A stretch of DNA of 64,000 nt from Salinirubellus litoreus. GTDB taxonomy: Archaea; Halobacteriota; Halobacteria; Halobacteriales; Haloarculaceae. The position numbers were made by a program, and so were the translations under genes. Below, piece after piece: positions 18,042-28,062 of this stretch. How positions within the stretch are numbered: the first letter of the stretch is position 1; each line of letters starts with the position of its first letter. The notes beneath the pieces are model-generated. The model worked only from the letters and a program-made list of their open reading frames with translations. It made no database searches and was not told the origin of the DNA. The stretch spans positions 500,525-564,524 of the forward strand of contig NZ_CP147842.1 in assembly GCF_037335815.1 (NCBI RefSeq), written 5' to 3'.

Positions 18042-19673
18042 CTACCCCTCGGCCAGATCGCGTGCCGACTCCACCCAGTCTTGAGCTTGATCGCGGGTCG
18101 CCTCGGCGGCCGCGGCGACGGTCTCCGGCTCAGTGGTGGCGAGCGACATGACGTCCTCGATCCCTGCCTCGCGCAGTCGACCCGCGTAGGTGGGTCCAAT
18201 CCCCTCAACGTCCTCCAGTTCGACCGCGGCCGCGAGGTCGGCGTCCTCGATTGCCTCCTCGATCTCCTCGCTGATGGCCGCGGCGATTCCCATAACGACT
18301 ACCCTGCCGGCCGTCTCATCGCCCTGTACCTGGACGACGATGCCGTCGGACCCTTCACTGATCCGGATATCGACGCCCAGTGCATCCTCAACGAACCGTC
18401 GGATCGACTCAACGTCGCGCTGGACGATCCCGTGATCGATGTGACCGGATTCGCCGGCGATCCGGACCTCTACTTCGTCCGCGCCCCCGACAGTCACGTC
18501 CGTTTCGACATCGTAGCCGAGCACCTCTTCGATGCCCTCGCCGATGACGTCCGCGAGCGAGGGCGCTCCCGACTGCTCGAAGAACCACTCGGCGACCTCT
18601 GGCCAAACGTCACGGTGGACGGTGTCGGACATCGACAGGCCGACGTGCCCTGTCGGATACTGAATGACCGTCACGTCGGCGGGGATCACATCGTTGAACG
18701 CTAGACTCGCCTCATTCGGCACGAGGTTGTCGTACTCGCCGACGATCTGTAACACCGGCATGTCGAGATTCATAATATCGACGTGTTCGCCGCCGACCTC
18801 CAGTTCGTTTCTGTAGAGACAATTGCTCTGATAGATATCCTCCAAGAATTGGACGTAGACTTCGCTGGCAACGTCGACCCCGTCGGAGAGCCAGCGCTCC
18901 ATCCGGGCGAAGTTCTCGACGAAATCCTCGTTCTCGAGTCGGTCGTACAGGTGGACGTACTTCGTGAGGTAGTTCGCGATGGGATCCATCAGCGCGAACC
19001 CGATAGCGAGGAATTCCGCTGGAACGGTCCCAAACATCTCGGTCACACCGCGAGAGTCATAGTACGCCCCGTCACCCCACAGCTCGAGGATTCCGCCGCT
19101 GTCCTCGAAGTAGAGGCCCGTCGCCATCAGCCCGAGCGTTTTGACCTTCTCGGGGTGGAGCGCGGCGTAGATGGTCGACAGCGTCCCCCCCATGCAGTAG
19201 CCGAGTACGTTGATCGCGTCCTGCCCCGAACGGTCGCGAACGACGTCCACACAGTTGTCGATGTAGCGTTCGACGTAGTCGTAGATGCCGAGCGATACGT
19301 CCAGCCGTGACGGTTCTCCCCAGTCGATCAGATACACGTCGTGACCTGCCTCCAGCAGACGACGGACGACTGAACGATCGGGCTGGAGGTCCAGTATGAA
19401 GGGTTTGTTGATCAGGGCGTACACGACGAGGATGGGGACGTCGTGCTGTGACTCGGTCAACGGTTCGTAGTGCAGGAGCTCCAGCTTGTTTTCCGTGTAG
19501 ACGACCTCACTGGGAGTCTCACCGACGTCTACCGATGCCATCGAGGTCAGGCGGTCGTCAGCGATAGCCGACTTCCGAATCACGTCAGCGGCCGTCTTCA
19601 TTACCTCGCGTTGAATGGCCGCCGTATTCGTGACTGGGTTTGACTTCGTCGGCTCCCAACTATTGTCGGTCAT
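18042..19673 (-). CDS. phaC: Class III poly(3-hydroxyalkanoate) synthase PhaC with C-terminal HhH extension
   Basis: Polymerises 3-hydroxyacyl-CoA into PHA granules. The alpha/beta-hydrolase core carries the lipase-like box Gly-Tyr-Cys-Met-Gly-Gly with nucleophile Cys160, the acid in GEYDNLVPNE and the His in PTGHVGLS. The core ends near residue 365. A further ~115 residues of unrecognised alpha/beta sequence and a helix-hairpin-helix (VEGIGPTYAGRLREAGI, about residues 490-540) follow. Haloarchaeal PhaC is usually about 470 residues and partnered by PhaE; no phaE is visible here. Start at ATG 19673 (MTDNSWEP). The PhaB-like SDR gene is divergent, 166 bases away. Confidence 0.9.
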   Translation of the reverse strand: MTDNSWEPTKSNPVTNTAAIQREVMKTAADVIRKSAIADDRLTSMASVDVGETPSEVVYTENKLELLHYEPLTESQHDVPILVVYALINKPFILDLQPDRSVVRRLLEAGHDVYLIDWGEPSRLDVSLGIYDYVERYIDNCVDVVRDRSGQDAINVLGYCMGGTLSTIYAALHPEKVKTLGLMATGLYFEDSGGILELWGDGAYYDSRGVTEMFGTVPAEFLAIGFALMDPIANYLTKYVHLYDRLENEDFVENFARMERWLSDGVDVASEVYVQFLEDIYQSNCLYRNELEVGGEHVDIMNLDMPVLQIVGEYDNLVPNEASLAFNDVIPADVTVIQYPTGHVGLSMSDTVHRDVWPEVAEWFFEQSGAPSLADVIGEGIEEVLGYDVETDVTVGGADEVEVRIAGESGHIDHGIVQRDVESIRRFVEDALGVDIRISEGSDGIVVQVQGDETAGRVVVMGIAAAISEEIEEAIEDADLAAAVELEDVEGIGPTYAGRLREAGIEDVMSLATTEPETVAAAAEATRDQAQDWVESARDLAEG

Positions 19674-19839
19674 AGGATCGGACCTCGCTTCGCTCACTCG
19701 GGTGTCCACAGTCGAGCTCTCGTAGCATTCGACTTCTCCGCGAGACTCGGTCCCCGGTGAGGGTATATCCTCCTTCGGTTCTCATGAAATGGGTACCAGG
19801 AATCGATTGATTTCAGCCGAGGATCCACGCCTACGTACC

Positions 19840-20568
19840 ATGCTAGACAGCAAGGTCGCCATCATCACCGGCGGTGCGTCGGGGATCGGCCGGGCCACCG
19901 CTGCGGAGTTCATCGCGGAGGGTGCGGAGGTCGTGATCGCGGACATCGACGAGGACCGTGGAACCGCCGTCGCCGAGGAACTGGGCTGTGAGTTTGTCCG
20001 CACGGACGTGAGCGAGTACGACCAGGTCGATGAACTTGTCGAGTCCACCGTCCAGGAGCACGGGAGGCTCGACGTCATGGTGAACAACGCCGGGATCGGC
20101 AGCGAGACCAGTATCGAAGAGATGGAACTGGAGGAGTGGCATCGGGTCGTCGAGGTGGACCTCAGCGGGGTGATGTACGGGATGAAGGCCTCCCTCCCGC
20201 ACTTGGACGAATCGGACGGATGTATTATCAACACGGCTTCGATCTACGGGCTGGTGGGCGGAAAGGGCGCGGCCTCCTACTCGGCGGCCAAGGGGGGCGT
20301 CGTCAACCTCACCCAGCAGGTGGCGATCGACTACGCCGACGAAGGCATCCGCGTCAACAGTGTCTGCCCGGGCTTCGTCGACACGCCGATGACGGAAGAG
20401 TTGCTGGAGTCAGAGCGGTTCTACAGTTTCCTTGAGGCGAACACGCCGATGGACCGCCCGGCCCAGCCCGAGGAGATCGCCCCCGTGATCGCGTTCCTCG
20501 CCTCGGAGAAGGCCTCCTACATGACCGGGGCGAACGTCCCCGTCGACGGTGGGTGGACCGCGCACTGA
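19840..20568 (+). CDS. Short-chain dehydrogenase/reductase, PhaB/FabG-like (copy 1)
   Basis: A 242-residue classical SDR. The Rossmann motif is TGGASGIGRATAAEF, the NNAGIG motif follows, and the catalytic Ser-Tyr-Lys set is NTASIYG ... YSAAKGG. PGFVDTPMTEE follows, and it ends in the FabG-style VDGGWTAH. Next to phaC it is a good candidate acetoacetyl-CoA reductase supplying 3-hydroxybutyryl-CoA. Asp37-type acidic residues after beta-2 (VIADIDED) hint at NADH preference. A paralogue lies at 42583. Start ATG 19840 aligns with that paralogue. Confidence 0.88.
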   Translation: MLDSKVAIITGGASGIGRATAAEFIAEGAEVVIADIDEDRGTAVAEELGCEFVRTDVSEYDQVDELVESTVQEHGRLDVMVNNAGIGSETSIEEMELEEWHRVVEVDLSGVMYGMKASLPHLDESDGCIINTASIYGLVGGKGAASYSAAKGGVVNLTQQVAIDYADEGIRVNSVCPGFVDTPMTEELLESERFYSFLEANTPMDRPAQPEEIAPVIAFLASEKASYMTGANVPVDGGWTAH

Positions 20569-21006
20569 CCGATGTTCCCGACCCACAGCCGTCTCAGGCC
20601 CGGTTCCGGAGGGAATCTCCTCTGGTTCTCGATAGACAATCCCGCACGCCGACGACAGAGACTCGAGGAGTAACGGTCGAGCGGGAGCTCGGATCCCCGA
20701 AACTCGCCCCGTGTGACGCACACAGGTAAAATATCGCTTCGCCGCCTCACCGGAGCCCCACCGGTAGTCATCACGCCAGTAGTCCTCCGACCGTCGATAG
20801 TCCGGGGTTCGTATTCCACGCGCCGGAGGAGAGGCACACTGACTGACGGAGCGACCGGGCAAGACAGAGAAAGGGAACGCAGTTCGCTGCTGTCCTCGGG
20901 TTGAGGTCCCTGGCTATCTCGGGCGCACGCTTTTTTCAAGCCACACCCATAGGTCAGGTACAATGAACACCAACCAGAATTCTGGATCGCTATCCAGGAT
21001 CGGTGT
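20569..21006. other. Intergenic region
   Basis: About 440 bases after the SDR gene. A T-run (TTTTTT at 20930-20936) could serve as an archaeal terminator. Nothing else recognisable. Confidence 0.4.
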
Positions 21007-21890
21007 GTGGCTCTCGAACCCGGGACCGAGCTGGTAACGCCGCGTTCAGCCGGCCGTTTCGAGTCACCGAGATCTCACCCGATCGTCTCCGGATCCGCTT
21101 CGACGATAGCGGCGAGGAGCGCGTGCTCAGGCGGGAACAGTTCGGGATCCTCGCCGACCGTCTGGAGGAACACCGACTCGCCGTTGCCGAACTCCCACAC
21201 GGCGTCGAGCCGTACGCCACGATCCTGACGCCGCTGGCCGACTATGGCGTCGAGGACGACGACATCGTCTACTTCTCCGACCCCGAGATGGGCGGCGGGA
21301 GTCCATACCTCATCTCGCCGGCAGAGGCCCGCACGCACCCCGAGCGTCTCTACGATGACGCAATCTTGCTGGCGGACCTACTCGAGTCGCTGGATGCTGG
21401 CGATCCCGAGCGGCTCGAGACAGACTCATTGACCGACCTGTACGTCCTCCTCTCGGATGTACAACACGAGGCGGACCGCCTCCGACAGACCGCTCGGGAG
21501 TCGCTTCTGGCCCGCCTCAGTTCGGATCAGGAATTACACGGCAGGTTCGGGACGATACGTCGAACGACCCGCGAGCGCCGGCAGCCGAAGGACGACGAGG
21601 CGGTATTTGACGCCCTGGACGAGCGCAGTATTCCCCGCGAGTGGGTGCTCGGAGTAGATCGCGACAGGCTCGACGTCGTGTTGGCCGTGACCGACCTCGA
21701 TGAGGACGAAGTGTACGATATCGAAGAGCAGGACTGCGTCCAGAAGATCCACGTCGAGGAGGAGGCGAAGTATTCCAGACTGCAGGACCTCGCGGACCGA
21801 CTCGAGGAGATCGAAGGGGCGGATGCCGAAGAACTTCGCGATGACATCCTCGAGTTGGAGGCCCGCTTGAACGAGGCGTTGTCGGCCTGA
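21007..21890 (+). CDS. Hypothetical haloarchaeal protein, one N-terminal frameshift
   Basis: Unrecognised family, about 294 residues when GTG 21007 (MALEPGTELVTPRSAGRF) is joined to the frame beginning RVTEISPDRLRIRFDDSGEE. Adding one C after CGTTTC near 21061 joins them perfectly. The N-terminal 80 residues look like a small beta domain binding something (GTELVTPRSAGRFRVTEIS); residues 100-295 are acidic and largely helical, with a terminal coiled coil (LQDLADRLEEIEGADAEELR). No catalytic motif. It lies between the PHA genes and the convergent ACD operon. Confidence 0.65.
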
Positions 21891-22043
21891 TGCTGGCGCC
21901 AGATGCTGCTGTCGATACGTTGTGCTGCTGAGGACTGCCCCGGGGTTGGATCGGATGGAACAAGAGAACCCGATGTAGGGATTCGATCGATTCGAACTCC
22001 GGGAGCGATTGGACCGGAGTAACGGACCCGACTTGACGGACGA

Positions 22044-24164
22044 TCAGGAGGTCGACAACGCCTCCGGATCGATGGTCAGGCGCAGGTCGATCGCGTACAC
22101 GCTGTCGGGAGAGACGACGAGCGGATTGACGTCGAGTTCTTCGATCGCGGGGAAGTCGGTCACGAGCTGGGAGATCCGCTGGATCGTCTCGACGACGGCG
22201 TCGAGGTCCGCCGGCGCCCGGCCCCGTGCACCGCGGAGCATCGGAGCGGCCTGGATCTCCTCGGTCATCTCGCGGGCCTCGCGCTCGGTGACCGGTGCCA
22301 CCCGGAACGACGTGTCCTCGAAGATCTGGACGAAGATTCCGCCGAGCCCGAACATCACGAGGTGGCCGAACTGGGAGTCCCGCTTCGCGCCGACGATCGT
22401 CTCCGTACTCTCGTCCGGATCGACGAGTGCCTCGACGTGCACACCGAGGATCGTCGCCTCGGGGTCGTGATCGGTCGCCCGCTCGCGGATCGCCTGGAAG
22501 GTCTCTCGGACGTCCTCGAGCGGAACACCGACCTCGACGCCGCCAACATCGGACTTGTGGACGATGTCCGGGCTGACGATCTTCATGACGACCGGCCCGC
22601 CGATCTCCTCGGCGATCGACTCGGCCTCCGGGGCGCTCTCGGCGAGGCCACTCGCCGGCGTGGGGATCCCGTACGCGTCGAGCAGGTCCATCGCCTCGAC
22701 GCCGAGGTAGTCGACCCCGCGGTCGACCGCCTCAGCGAGTATCTCGTGCGCCCGCTCCCGGTCGACGTCGAACTCGGTCGGCGATCCGTACTCTCGCTCC
22801 CTGACGTCCCGGTAGTTGGCGAGCGCGGTGAGGCTCGGGACCGCCCGGGCGGGGTCGAAGTAGTTGGGGATACCGTACGACGCCAGTTCTTCGGCCGCCC
22901 GGTCCGCCTCCTCGCCGCCCATCAGACACGCCACCACCGGCTTCCCGTGCCGTTCCTGCAGATCTCCGATAGCCTCGGCCAGCTCGTCGAACTCGAAGAG
23001 GGCCGTCGGGATCGAGAGGACGACGGCACCGCCCACCGTCTCGGCGCCCAGGACGATATCGAGCGCCTGCCGGAACCGGTCGAGGTCCGCATCGCCGATG
23101 ATATCGAGCGGGTTGGTCGGGTCGGCCTCCTTCGGGAGTAGCTCCACGAGTTCGGCGCGCAGGTCCTCGTCGAACTCGGCAACGGTCAGCCGCGATTCGC
23201 CGATGGCGTCGGTCGCCAGCACGCCCGGCCCCCCGCCGTTCGTGACGACCGCCACGTCGTCGCGGTCGAGGAGCGGTTGCCCGGCGAGGACCTGCCCGAA
23301 GTCGAACACCTCCTGGATGTTCATCGCCCTGAGCGCCCCCGCCTGGCCGAGTCCGGCCTGGTAGGCCTGGTCGCTGCCGGCGATAGAGCCGGTGTGTGAG
23401 GCTGCGGCCTCGGCGCCTGCCTCGGTCCGGCCGGACTTGATGACCACGAGTGGGGTGTCCCTCGTCACCTCCCGGGCCGTCTCGATGAACGCCTCTCCGT
23501 CGTCGATGTCCTCGAGATACGCGAGGATGACGTCCGTGTCCGGGTCCTTGCCCCACTCGGCGAGGAAGTCGACCTCGTCGAGGACGGCCTCGTTGCCCAG
23601 CGAGACCACGTGTCTGAACCCGACCCCGTGCTGGGCCGCCCAGCCCAACACCGCGGCGATGAACGCCCCCGACTGGCTCATCAGCGAGACGTTCCCCTCC
23701 GGGGGACATCCCCGGGCGAACGTCGCGTTCAGCCCGTTGGACGTGTTGATGACGCCGACGCAGTTCGGCCCGACCAGGTCGAGGTCGTACTCCTCGGCGA
23801 CCTCGATCAGTTCCGCCTCCCGTTGCCGACCTCGGTCGCCGGTCTCGCTGAATCCCGCCGTGATGACGACGACGGTCCCGATGCCGGTTTCGCCGGCCCC
23901 CCGGAGGACGTCGACCGCCTCAGAGGCAGGCACGACGACGATGGCCAGGTCTATCGACGACGTGTCCGGGACGGCGTCGATCCCTGGATAACACCTCTCG
24001 CCGAATACCGTCTCGCGGTTCGGGTTGACCGCGAGCACCTCTCCCTCGAACGACGAGAGGTTCTCCATCAGTGCCCGGCCGACCGAGCCCTCGCGATCGG
24101 TCGCCCCGATGACCGCAACTTGCTCCGGCGCGAACAGCGTCGAGAGGTCGGACACGGCGCTCAC
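22044..24164 (-). CDS. acd: Acetate/acyl-CoA ligase (ADP-forming), fused alpha-beta
   Basis: Interconverts acyl-CoA, ADP and phosphate with acid, CoA and ATP, an energy-saving step in archaea. The 706 residues hold the CoA-binding Rossmann domain (VAVIGATDREGSVGRALMEN), the ligase domain with the phosphorylated His in AASHTGSIAGSD, and a C-terminal ATP-grasp domain (GGPVVMKIVSPDIVHKSDVG and DVNPLVV). The fused order alpha-beta is that of haloarchaeal enzymes. The start overlaps the stop of the DUF35 gene, which in turn follows the thiolase gene by two bases, so the three form an operon. The frame is intact. Confidence 0.92.
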   Translation of the reverse strand: MSAVSDLSTLFAPEQVAVIGATDREGSVGRALMENLSSFEGEVLAVNPNRETVFGERCYPGIDAVPDTSSIDLAIVVVPASEAVDVLRGAGETGIGTVVVITAGFSETGDRGRQREAELIEVAEEYDLDLVGPNCVGVINTSNGLNATFARGCPPEGNVSLMSQSGAFIAAVLGWAAQHGVGFRHVVSLGNEAVLDEVDFLAEWGKDPDTDVILAYLEDIDDGEAFIETAREVTRDTPLVVIKSGRTEAGAEAAASHTGSIAGSDQAYQAGLGQAGALRAMNIQEVFDFGQVLAGQPLLDRDDVAVVTNGGGPGVLATDAIGESRLTVAEFDEDLRAELVELLPKEADPTNPLDIIGDADLDRFRQALDIVLGAETVGGAVVLSIPTALFEFDELAEAIGDLQERHGKPVVACLMGGEEADRAAEELASYGIPNYFDPARAVPSLTALANYRDVREREYGSPTEFDVDRERAHEILAEAVDRGVDYLGVEAMDLLDAYGIPTPASGLAESAPEAESIAEEIGGPVVMKIVSPDIVHKSDVGGVEVGVPLEDVRETFQAIRERATDHDPEATILGVHVEALVDPDESTETIVGAKRDSQFGHLVMFGLGGIFVQIFEDTSFRVAPVTEREAREMTEEIQAAPMLRGARGRAPADLDAVVETIQRISQLVTDFPAIEELDVNPLVVSPDSVYAIDLRLTIDPEALSTS

Positions 24165-24541
24165 GCCTCCGCCGGACGGAACGTGAGGAGCGGCGCTCCC
24201 TCATCGCGCGGTTCGGTGTCGAGAAGCACCTCGTCGCCGATGGCAATGTCCTCCGCGGTCGCCTCCCGGAGTTGGCCCGTGAGTTGTATCCCCTCAGCCA
24301 ACTCGACGAGGAGGACGGTGTAGGGGGTCTCCCCGTGGAACTTCGGGGTCGTGACCGAGATCTCGGTGAACGACAGGACCTCACCCCGGTCCGAGAGCGC
24401 TTCCCGCGTCAACTCGGTCGACCCGCAGTCGGGACAGATCTGACGGGGTGGGAGCGTCGCCTCCCCGCACGCCTCGCAGACGAGGTACTGCCCGTCGCCC
24501 GATGCGATGGCGTCCGTGAAGTCGTCGAACCATGCAGGCAT
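24161..24541 (-). CDS. DUF35 OB-fold / zinc-ribbon acyl-CoA-binding protein
   Basis: A 126-residue partner of archaeal thiolases. The zinc ribbon is CEACGEATLPPRQICPDCG (near residues 21-39), followed by an OB-fold with GEVLSFTEISVTTPKFHGET. In archaea such proteins bridge thiolase and HMG-CoA synthase and bind the CoA moiety. ATG 24541 sits two bases after the thiolase stop and the stop overlaps the ACD start, so coupled translation is likely. Confidence 0.9.
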   Translation of the reverse strand: MPAWFDDFTDAIASGDGQYLVCEACGEATLPPRQICPDCGSTELTREALSDRGEVLSFTEISVTTPKFHGETPYTVLLVELAEGIQLTGQLREATAEDIAIGDEVLLDTEPRDEGAPLLTFRPAEA

Positions 24542-24543
24542 AC

Positions 24544-25700
24544 TCACGCACCTCCGAGGACCGTCACGGTGGTGCTCGCACCGCTCCCGCCGACGTTGTG
24601 TGCGAGGGCGATCTCGGCGTCGTCGACCTGGTTCGGATGCCGTCCCTCGAGCTGTTTCGTCAGTTCGACGACTTGGCCGATCCCGGTCGCGCCCACCGGA
24701 TGGCCCTTCCCGAGGAGGCCGCCCGACGTGTTGACCGGGAGTGTGCCATCGACCGCCGTCTCTCCCTCGACTGCCCCCCGTGTCCCCTCGCCCCGCTCGT
24801 AGAACCCCAGCGCCTCGATCGCCAGGACCTCCGCGATGGTGAAGCAGTCGTGGACCTCCACCACGTCGACCTCGTCGGGCGTGACGTCGGCATCGCGGTA
24901 GGCCGCCCGGGCCGCGCGCTCGGCCGCCGGCGTCCGGGTGATAGACGCCCGGTCCTGGAGTGCCACGGCGTCGCTCGACTGACCCGTCCCGAGAACGCTC
25001 GCCGACGTGTCGAGGTCGTTCTCCGCTGCGAACTCGTCGCTCACCATGACGACGGCGCTGGCCCCGTCGGAGACCGGACACGCGTCGTAGAGGACGAGCG
25101 GCGTGGCGATCGGTTTCGATTCCAGGACCTCCTCGGTGGTCAGTTCCTCTTGGAACTGTGCGAGGGGTTCTCGACTGCGTTGTTGTGGTTCTTGACCGAG
25201 ACGGCGGCGAGATCCCCGTTCGTCGCATCGAACTCGTGCATGTAGCGGCGGGCCATGAGCGCGTAGATCCCGGGGAAGGTCAGCCCCTGCTCGTTCTCGT
25301 AGACATCGTCGGCCGCGTTGGCCAGCGCGTCGGTCACGTGCTCGATATCGGCGACGGACATGAGTTCGACCCCGCCCGCGAGCACCACGTCGGCAGCCCC
25401 CGATTCGATGGCCGACACGGCCTGCCGGATGGTCGCACCTCCGGACGCACAGGCGCTCTCGATCCTGACCGAGGCCGCCTCGCGGGCGCCGACGTGGTCC
25501 GCCAGGAGCGGTCCCATGTGCCCCTGGTCCTCGATGAGGTCGCCCATGAAGTTCCCGACGTAGACGGCGTCTACGTCACCGGGGAAGAGAGGGGTCCCTT
25601 CGAACGCCTCGGCGGCCGCCTCGCCGAACAGCTCCCGCGACGAGGACTCCGGGTGTTGGTCGTACTTCGTACTCGCTACGCTTGCGATTATCGCTCCCAT
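24544..25700 (-). CDS. Acetyl-CoA acyltransferase (thiolase, SCP-x type), one frameshift
   Basis: Joined length about 386 residues. The N-terminal half has the active-site Cys84 in RIESACASGGATIRQA. The C-terminal half has VEVHDCFTIAE and NTSGGLLGKGHPVGATGIG, with the catalytic His/Gly region. The break is at a CCCC run near 25172: the frame as written ends NPSHSSKRN, while one added C gives NPLAQFQEELTTEEVLESKP and joins the second half exactly. It starts the thiolase-DUF35-ACD operon. It could supply acetoacetyl-CoA to PHA synthesis or run beta-oxidation; direction cannot be told. Confidence 0.88.
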
Positions 25701-26031
25701 CTCGTGCCCCGGTACCGTAACCCGGGGATTAACATCACCGGTCGTTCCCGTTCGACAGGAATCGACTATCGTCGCGCTTCGATCGGACACGGCTGACGTG
25801 AGGTCTTTCTTCCGATCAGCGATCGAGGCTAGGGTTCGTATCACTCATGCCTATCGTGGGCGATCGCCGGGTATGCCCAACTGGTGCGCTCGGTGTGGCC
25901 CTCGGCGAGGACGATATTCGTGTCTCCGTCATGGATGCACTCTCCCCACGGATCTGGATGACCGGCGCAGCGCTTCTCGTCCGGTCGTGCGCCACACACC
26001 GTCTATCGATGAGAAAGGATTGCGGAGCCGA
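25701..26031. other. Intergenic region
   Basis: Upstream of the thiolase operon and downstream of the metallo-beta-lactamase gene. It should contain the operon promoter; no gene seen. Confidence 0.4.
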
Positions 26032-26937
26032 TTACGGCGGACCGGGATTGTCAACGAGGGTGCTGTGCTCGCTGAACATGAACTCGGGAAGGCTGATCTC
26101 TTCGGGATCGTATTCCGTACCGGGCACTTCGTTGTAGAGACGTGACACGACTTCACCGCGTTCGTTCGTCCGTGCAGGACGGTCGTGTACCGGCAGGACG
26201 AACTCGCCCTCGTAGAGCGCCTGCTTGACCGCGGTCTTCTCCTGTCGTTTGCTCGTCCCGTGGTTCCCCGTCGGTGCCGGCTCCTTGACGCCGACGCGCC
26301 CCGAGTTGGCGGGCGGGTGAGGCTCCTGAACCTGATCGTGGATATCGTAGATGACGTCGCCGCAGATGACGGCCGTCCCTTCGTCGGTTTCGACGTGCAC
26401 GTTCATCGACCCCTCCGTGTGACCGCCGGCCGCGTGGCACGTGACGCCCGGGATGATCGTCTCCGGGCCGTCGTCGAGGTCGAGCAGCGCGAGCGCTTCG
26501 TCCTCGTGTAACCGATCGACGAGGTGTTTGACGTCCTCGGGTGGGTACTGCTTGCCCATGATCCCCGAGACGGAGTACTCCATCTCCCGGCGGTTGAGTG
26601 CCACCGTCGTGCTCATCGGGAACTGATCGTCCTGGCCCCCGTGATCGATGTGCATGTGGGTGTGAAGGATCCACCCGATGTCCTCGAAGTCGTACCCGTG
26701 CTGTCCGAGTTGGTTCTCGAGTCTCATCTCCGGCGGCCGGTAGCCCTGCATCCCAAGCCGCTGCATGATGTCCTCCTCGCGGAATCCCGTGTCGACGAGT
26801 ACGGGTTCCTCGCCGCCCTCGATCAGGAACGCGTTGGTCGGCGCGGGGACGTCCTGACCGAGCTCCCGACCCAGGACGAGGAAGCTCGACTCGAGCGTGA
26901 TGTCACCTGTGTCTAGTACCTTTATTTCGAGTCCCAT
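26032..26937 (-). CDS. Metallo-beta-lactamase fold hydrolase (N-acyl homoserine lactonase-like)
   Basis: A 301-residue zinc hydrolase. The metal-binding motif is HTHMHIDHGG at residues 92-101 with a later His in HAAGGHTEGS and an Asp in VICGDVIYD, all consistent with a dinuclear zinc site. The layout resembles the quorum-quenching lactonase group, but haloarchaeal members act on unknown substrates, so lactonase activity is only a family label. ATG 26937 (MGLEIKVLDTGD) is preferred to one three codons upstream. Frame intact. Confidence 0.82.
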   Translation of the reverse strand: MGLEIKVLDTGDITLESSFLVLGRELGQDVPAPTNAFLIEGGEEPVLVDTGFREEDIMQRLGMQGYRPPEMRLENQLGQHGYDFEDIGWILHTHMHIDHGGQDDQFPMSTTVALNRREMEYSVSGIMGKQYPPEDVKHLVDRLHEDEALALLDLDDGPETIIPGVTCHAAGGHTEGSMNVHVETDEGTAVICGDVIYDIHDQVQEPHPPANSGRVGVKEPAPTGNHGTSKRQEKTAVKQALYEGEFVLPVHDRPARTNERGEVVSRLYNEVPGTEYDPEEISLPEFMFSEHSTLVDNPGPP

Positions 26938-27591
26938 GGGGATCAACCCGTTCGATCACGGGGCTCCAGGGGAGGTATCGCTTCGGATACTTCTCGATCA
27001 CTGGGATGTTACCGATCGACTATACGTGTGCGGAACTCCCCTTCTCGCCTGGCGAGGGTCGAACGTCGAGACCCCGGAGTGAAGGGGGCGGCGCATCGCT
27101 GTGGACGTCCCCGATCGCACCGACGGAACGATCACGGACGACGATCCCGGAGGAGGTTCTCGTTTTCCTTCCTCGGGTCGACGGCGAGTCCGAACTCGTT
27201 CTCATGGTTTCGGACGGGGCGAGTTGCCGTTGGGAAAGCAGGTACGCCAGCGGGGACTGCGCGAGGAACTCGAACCCGATCTCCGACGCGATCGACACCG
27301 AGTGGTGTTGACGGCCTCTCCACGCGGCCCGCGAGCGAAAGGCACCGAAACGATTCCTGCTCGGTGGAACCCGATCGGAGCAGCCCTGGCTCGAGAGACC
27401 ATCTCGAGCCGGGGGACCGTCCCCACGGGCGAGGCCGGATCGGTTCTCGGACCGATCGGTACCCTCCTCCGATGCTGTCGACGAGAACGGTGCGCTCGAG
27501 CGCCGGTTACCGACCATCGGGACGAGACGATCCCGCGGCGGTCGACCGGGACGGCGATGTATATTTGCGGCTACACGTCTCGCGTTATCGT
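26938..27591. other. Intergenic region
   Basis: About 650 bases without a supported gene. Frames on both strands are open but rich in Arg, Ser and Pro, as expected of non-coding GC-rich DNA. A TATA for the next Usp lies at 27560-27566. Confidence 0.45.
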
Positions 27592-28062
27592 ATGCCGACC
27601 AGAGTGCTTGTGCCGACCGAAGGTTCGCCCCTCTCGATGAAAGCCCTGGAAGTCGCCTTGACGGATTACCACGATGCCGGGATCGTGGTACTGCACGTCA
27701 TGGATCCCATCGGATCGGGACTCAGCATCATCGACGTGATGCGGCCGAAGTTCGGCGACGGCGCCCCACCCGGCTCGGTGACGCCCGAGTACTGGGAGGA
27801 GTGGCACGAGCGGGCCGAAGCACGCGCCGAGGAGGTATTCGAGCGTGCTCGCGAGGTGGCCGGGGAGTACGACCACGCCGTCGAAACCGTCCACGAGTTC
27901 GGCGACCCCGACGACGTCATCGTCGAGTACGCCGACGAGCACGACATCGATCGCATCGTCTTGGGCAGTCACTGCCGGACCGGCGCGGAGCGCTATCTCC
28001 TCGGGAGCGTCGCCGAGACGGTGGTCAGACGAGCGTCGGTCCCGGTCATGGTCGTCAGGTGA
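27592..28062 (+). CDS. Universal stress protein (UspA family)
   Basis: A 156-residue Usp starting MPTRVLVPTEGSPLSMKALE. The usual Asp of the PxDGS motif is Glu here. The ATP loop is LGSHCRTGAERYLLGSVAET with the G-x-H-C substitution in the otherwise canonical G-x2-G-x9-G-S; the first Gly is kept but the second is Cys, so nucleotide binding may be altered. A central segment with several Met and Pro residues (IIDVMRPKFGDGAPPGSVTP) is longer than in the short Usp. TATA (TGTATATTTG, 27559-27568) lies about 29 bases upstream, so the RNA is probably near-leaderless. Confidence 0.9.
   Translation: MPTRVLVPTEGSPLSMKALEVALTDYHDAGIVVLHVMDPIGSGLSIIDVMRPKFGDGAPPGSVTPEYWEEWHERAEARAEEVFERAREVAGEYDHAVETVHEFGDPDDVIVEYADEHDIDRIVLGSHCRTGAERYLLGSVAETVVRRASVPVMVVR

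Noticed and set aside
22732..23709. A 325-codon open frame on the minus strand
   Set aside because: It overlaps the intact ADP-forming ligase in a different frame and has no family character.
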